Shown piece after piece: positions 4,372 through 7,309 of a stretch of DNA of 7,309 nucleotides. This stretch comes from Geobacter sp. (GTDB lineage: Bacteria > Desulfobacterota > Desulfuromonadia > Geobacterales > Geobacteraceae), in the NCBI GenBank assembly GCA_003490025.1, contig DNJC01000136.1:5229-12537 (forward strand), written 5' to 3'. Position numbers and translations under genes: made by a program. The notes below the pieces were generated by a model. It did no database searches. It saw only the letters and a list, made by a program, of their open reading frames with translations, and had not been told where the DNA came from. Positions within the stretch are counted from its first letter, which is position 1, and the number at the start of each line of letters is the position of its first letter.

Positions 4372-7257
4372 CTACCGCTTCACCGCCAGCGGGAAATCGG
4401 GAATGGTCCTCGGCTTCGCCGTGGTCGGGGTCTGTTTCCCGCCGGTCAGCTCCTGGACCCGCTCGGAAAGCCAGAGATCCAGGCTCGCTATGGTGATGCG
4501 CCCCTTGCCGGTGTAGTCCGCCTTCCCGGAAATCCCCTCGACGAGGGCCTTGGTGAAGGCGCCGTTCCCCCAGGCGGTGTCCTCGATGGAGTACTGCCGT
4601 CCGGTGGAGGAGGCGAAGACCACGACGCCGTTCTCGGCGCTGGAAAGCTCGTTCACCACGGCGTTTACGTCGCTCCCCGTCTTTTTCCCGCCCATCACGT
4701 CGCCGGCATGGCAGGTGTCGACGAAGAGAACCGCCTTGCCCGGGAGGGACATGAGCGTGTTCCTGATCTCCGAGAAGACCACCGCGCTCGCCGCCAGCTT
4801 GTCAGCCACCCCGTCTATCGGGAGGAAGTAGTATGCGCCGCTCGCCTCGGTCACGCCGTGGCCGGAGAGAAAGACGATGGCCGTGTCCCGCTCGCCGGCC
4901 TCTTGCCCGAGCCACTTGAGCCCCTCCAGCACGGACTGCCGCTTCGCCTCGGCATCGGTCAGCACCTTCATGGAGACCTCGCCGTACATGCCCCCCTTCT
5001 GGAGCTGCATCAGGCGGGCGAAATCCCTGGCGTCCTTGGCCGCGAAATCGAGCGCCATCTCCTTGTCCGGATAGGCGCCCACGCCGACGGCCAGGATGAA
5101 GAGCCGCGGCTGCATCGAAATGATTTCCGTCGCGGGCTCGCCTGCGCGGGTGACCCTGACCGTCGCCGGCTCGCTCGCAGCGTGGCGGTTCTCGGCGATG
5201 ACGGTGATCTCGCTCTCGCCCGCGGCAAGGGAGAAGGTAACGGTGCGCCTCTCCCCCCCGCTCTTCCCCTTTTCCCTGAACGGAACGGGACGCCCGTTGA
5301 CGAGGACCTTCACCCCGGTCACCTCCTCCCCGGAGGGGGATCGCACGCTGAATTCGACAGTGACCTCGCCGCTGTCCACGGCACTCTGGTCCGGCGGGGA
5401 GGTTACGCTCACCACGGGCGGCAGAAGCGCCAGCACCGACTTCCCTCCCCCGGTTCGGCCGGCGGCGACGTCCGCGGCCTTGGCCGCCTCGGCCTCGTCC
5501 AGCACGGAGAGGACCCGGTTGATGACATCGGGGCGGCAGTAAACGGAGCGGAACCGCGAAACGGGGAAAAAGTCCGCGACCTGGACCGCCCCGTTGTTCA
5601 GGTGCCACCCTGCCAGCTCCTCCCCCCCCACGGCCGCGTCGTAGAAACCGGACGGGGTCCAGAGCACCCAGCGCTTCCGGTCCGCGTGCGGGAAAAAAGC
5701 GAGCAGTTCCCTGCCGTCGCTCATGCGAAACCAGCGGATCGTGCCGTCACCGAAGGCGGCGACGGCGATCTTGCCGTTTCCGGCGACGTTCACCTGCCAG
5801 GTGTTGCCGGGAGCGGCGACGCGCCAGAGCTGCTTCCCCTCGCGGTCGAAGCAGCGCAGGTTCCAGTCGGTGCCGAGCAGAAACGAGTCGCGGTCCGGGG
5901 CGAGGGCAAGGCTGCGGGCCGTCTCGTACTGGTCCAGGGCGAGCGGGGCGTCGTTCAGAAGCGGCGTCATGCCGTTGCGCCACTGGGTCACCTTCAGTTG
6001 CGGCGCATCGGCCACCGGGGGCGCCAGTCCGGCTGATGCTCCGCCCGCTTTGAAAGAGCGATCGGCAACCGAGAGAAGCAGGTCCGAGCGCCCCCCCGAA
6101 TACTGCCCGAAGGCGAGGGAGGAGCCGTCAGCGGATACCAGGAGCCTGCCGTCACGGTAATCGACGACGCTGGAGCCAAGTGAAAAGGAGGTCGCCCCGT
6201 CGGCGCCGACCACGCCGATCTCGGGCCCGGCCGCTGCGTAGGCGAGCGAGCCGCCGGGGAGGACGAGCAACTGCATGATGTCGCCGTCCGCTACCTTGAG
6301 GTCGCTATAGCCCCCCTTCCCTCCCTGCTCCCAGCGACGCACCAGGTATTTCCGGTCATCGCGATGGCTCCCCGCCGCATAGAGGACAGTCCCGTCCGGC
6401 GACCAGGCGACGTTGAACAGGCTCCCGCTGTCCGCGCCACCGGGAGGGGTGTAAAGAGGGGTGAGGTCCTTGCCGGAGACAACGGCGACCTTGCGGGAAT
6501 CGTCACAACCGACGGCGATCTTGCCGCCGTCGCCGGAAAATGAGACGGAGTAAGGACGCTCGCCGTTGGGCGCCTTTTTCTTCGCGACCAGCCGGAAGCC
6601 CGCGTCGTACAACCGGACGAAGCCGTCCCACGAGGCGGTGGCGAGCCTCCCTGCGCGGTCGAAGTCGAGTCCGTAGCAGTCGTTACCGTAGGACCCGTCC
6701 GCACCGGCGAGCTTCCAGTCGGAAACCCGGACCAGGTAGACCCCCTGCCCCGCGCCGAGAGCGACGGCGAGACGCTTGCCGTCGCGCGAGAAGCTGAGCG
6801 CCTTGATGACGTTCGGGAACCCGTCCAGGCGCTTCAACAGCCGCCCGCTGGAGCGGTCGAAAAAGAGGACTGCCGCCTTCTTCTGCAGATCCCAGCCGGT
6901 CCATCCGCCGCAGGCGATGGTGGATCCGTCGGGGGAGATGGCGACGGCGAAGAGCTTCCCTTCGTTGCCGGGGCCGATGGAGGGGCGGATCACGCGCGCC
7001 GGGGCGATCTCCGTCCTTCCGGCCTCCGTGCCTGCCATCCGGGTCAGGTCCCAGACGCGGACCGTCTTGTCCTCGGACGCGGTGACGAGCCAGCGACCTG
7101 CGGCATCGGCGCAGATCGACTTGATCATCGCCGTGTGCCTGCCGGTCTCGATGCGGAGCATCGGTTCCTTGGGCGGCGCGGCCGCAAAAGCCGATTGGGA
7201 GAACAGCTGCAGCGCCAGGCAGGCGAATAACAGTAGCGACACGACCCTTCTCTTCAT
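4372..7257 (-). CDS. Exported WD40 beta-propeller / Ig-like / caspase-family (C14) protease
   Basis: A 961-residue protein in four parts. Residues 1-25 are a signal peptide (MKRR, a hydrophobic core, AFA before the cut), so it should be periplasmic or secreted. Residues about 35-520 form a WD40-type propeller; the clearest blades are at 40-71 (TASEDKTVRVWDL), 104-119 (AISPDGSTIACGG), 196-219, 237-253 and 282-296. Residues 529-580 hold the linker typical of such proteins (LWTPSGFYDA, GGEELAGWH, CRPDVINRVL). An Ig-like beta domain spans about 613-704. The caspase domain spans about 716-955, with the catalytic dyad H800 (FLSGHG) and C849 (VDTCHAG) intact. Asp847, two residues before the Cys, matches the metacaspase residue linked to Arg/Lys specificity, so orthocaspase-like cleavage is likely. 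ATG 7257 lies 6 bases after GAGGGG; a GTG at 7260 is only 3 bases away and adds one residue. It is the first gene of the same-strand cluster in the window. Its substrate is unknown. Confidence 0.93.
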   Translation of the reverse strand: MKRRVVSLLLFACLALQLFSQSAFAAAPPKEPMLRIETGRHTAMIKSICADAAGRWLVTASEDKTVRVWDLTRMAGTEAGRTEIAPARVIRPSIGPGNEGKLFAVAISPDGSTIACGGWTGWDLQKKAAVLFFDRSSGRLLKRLDGFPNVIKALSFSRDGKRLAVALGAGQGVYLVRVSDWKLAGADGSYGNDCYGLDFDRAGRLATASWDGFVRLYDAGFRLVAKKKAPNGERPYSVSFSGDGGKIAVGCDDSRKVAVVSGKDLTPLYTPPGGADSGSLFNVAWSPDGTVLYAAGSHRDDRKYLVRRWEQGGKGGYSDLKVADGDIMQLLVLPGGSLAYAAAGPEIGVVGADGATSFSLGSSVVDYRDGRLLVSADGSSLAFGQYSGGRSDLLLSVADRSFKAGGASAGLAPPVADAPQLKVTQWRNGMTPLLNDAPLALDQYETARSLALAPDRDSFLLGTDWNLRCFDREGKQLWRVAAPGNTWQVNVAGNGKIAVAAFGDGTIRWFRMSDGRELLAFFPHADRKRWVLWTPSGFYDAAVGGEELAGWHLNNGAVQVADFFPVSRFRSVYCRPDVINRVLSVLDEAEAAKAADVAAGRTGGGKSVLALLPPVVSVTSPPDQSAVDSGEVTVEFSVRSPSGEEVTGVKVLVNGRPVPFREKGKSGGERRTVTFSLAAGESEITVIAENRHAASEPATVRVTRAGEPATEIISMQPRLFILAVGVGAYPDKEMALDFAAKDARDFARLMQLQKGGMYGEVSMKVLTDAEAKRQSVLEGLKWLGQEAGERDTAIVFLSGHGVTEASGAYYFLPIDGVADKLAASAVVFSEIRNTLMSLPGKAVLFVDTCHAGDVMGGKKTGSDVNAVVNELSSAENGVVVFASSTGRQYSIEDTAWGNGAFTKALVEGISGKADYTGKGRITIASLDLWLSERVQELTGGKQTPTTAKPRTIPDFPLAVKR

Positions 7258-7263
7258 CACATT

Positions 7264-7269
7264 CCCCTC
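7264..7269 (-). promoter_or_regulatory. Ribosome binding site of the caspase gene
   Basis: GAGGGG on the minus strand sits 6 bases before ATG 7257 and 3 bases before the in-frame GTG 7260, favouring the ATG. Only 49 bases of upstream DNA are in the window (7261-7309), and no clear promoter is visible there. Confidence 0.65.
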
Positions 7270-7309
7270 AAGTCAATCTGTTTTCTCCGGGCAACCGTTG
7301 GGTAACGCA

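Noticed and set aside
4708..6036. Long open frame on the plus strand opposite the caspase gene
   Set aside because: Antisense shadow of the WD40-caspase gene. It shows no motif, and its start lies inside well-conserved caspase-domain codons.
7218..7223. Cys13 in the caspase-protein signal region as a lipobox
   Set aside because: The Cys lies in the middle of the hydrophobic core, with twelve more signal-like residues before an AFA cut site. Ordinary signal peptidase I processing fits better.

Overview
This 7.3 kb window is GC-rich and densely coding, and all five genes lie on the minus strand. Its protein families (CHASE2 cyclase, FecR-domain/TPR protein, exported WD40-caspase) and codon style suggest a Gram-negative deltaproteobacterial lineage of the Geobacter/Geomonas/Desulfuromonadales kind. 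That assignment comes from recognising protein style, not from a search. The signal peptides and the lipobox show a cell with a periplasm.

In transcription order (right to left) the layout is: (1) an exported protein of about 961 residues, with a WD40 beta-propeller, an Ig-like domain and a C-terminal caspase-type (C14) protease with an intact His/Cys dyad; (2) a 72-residue TPR-like lipoprotein; (3) a periplasmic FecR-domain protein with a TPR tail; (4) a CHASE2 transmembrane class III nucleotide cyclase, whose ATG overlaps the FecR-gene stop in an ATGA junction; (5) a metallo-beta-lactamase-fold protein that reads as a class II (PDE1/CpdP-type) cyclic-nucleotide phosphodiesterase. The gaps are 64, 86, -4 and 93 bases, no rho-independent terminator is visible between genes, and a single transcript is plausible.

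Two near-identical 26-base palindromes with CGTTCCCAAGC-type arms lie in inverted orientation, one on each side of the FecR-cyclase gene pair. They look like REP-type intergenic repeats rather than terminators.

Read together, the genes suggest an envelope-sensing cyclic-nucleotide module. Periplasmic components (propeller-caspase, lipoprotein, FecR/TPR protein) could feed the CHASE2 sensor, whose cytoplasmic cyclase makes cAMP, and the last gene's product could remove it. The cyclase and the caspase fold are well supported by sequence. The phosphodiesterase activity is likely. The functional link between the protease and the cAMP arm is inference from gene order only.
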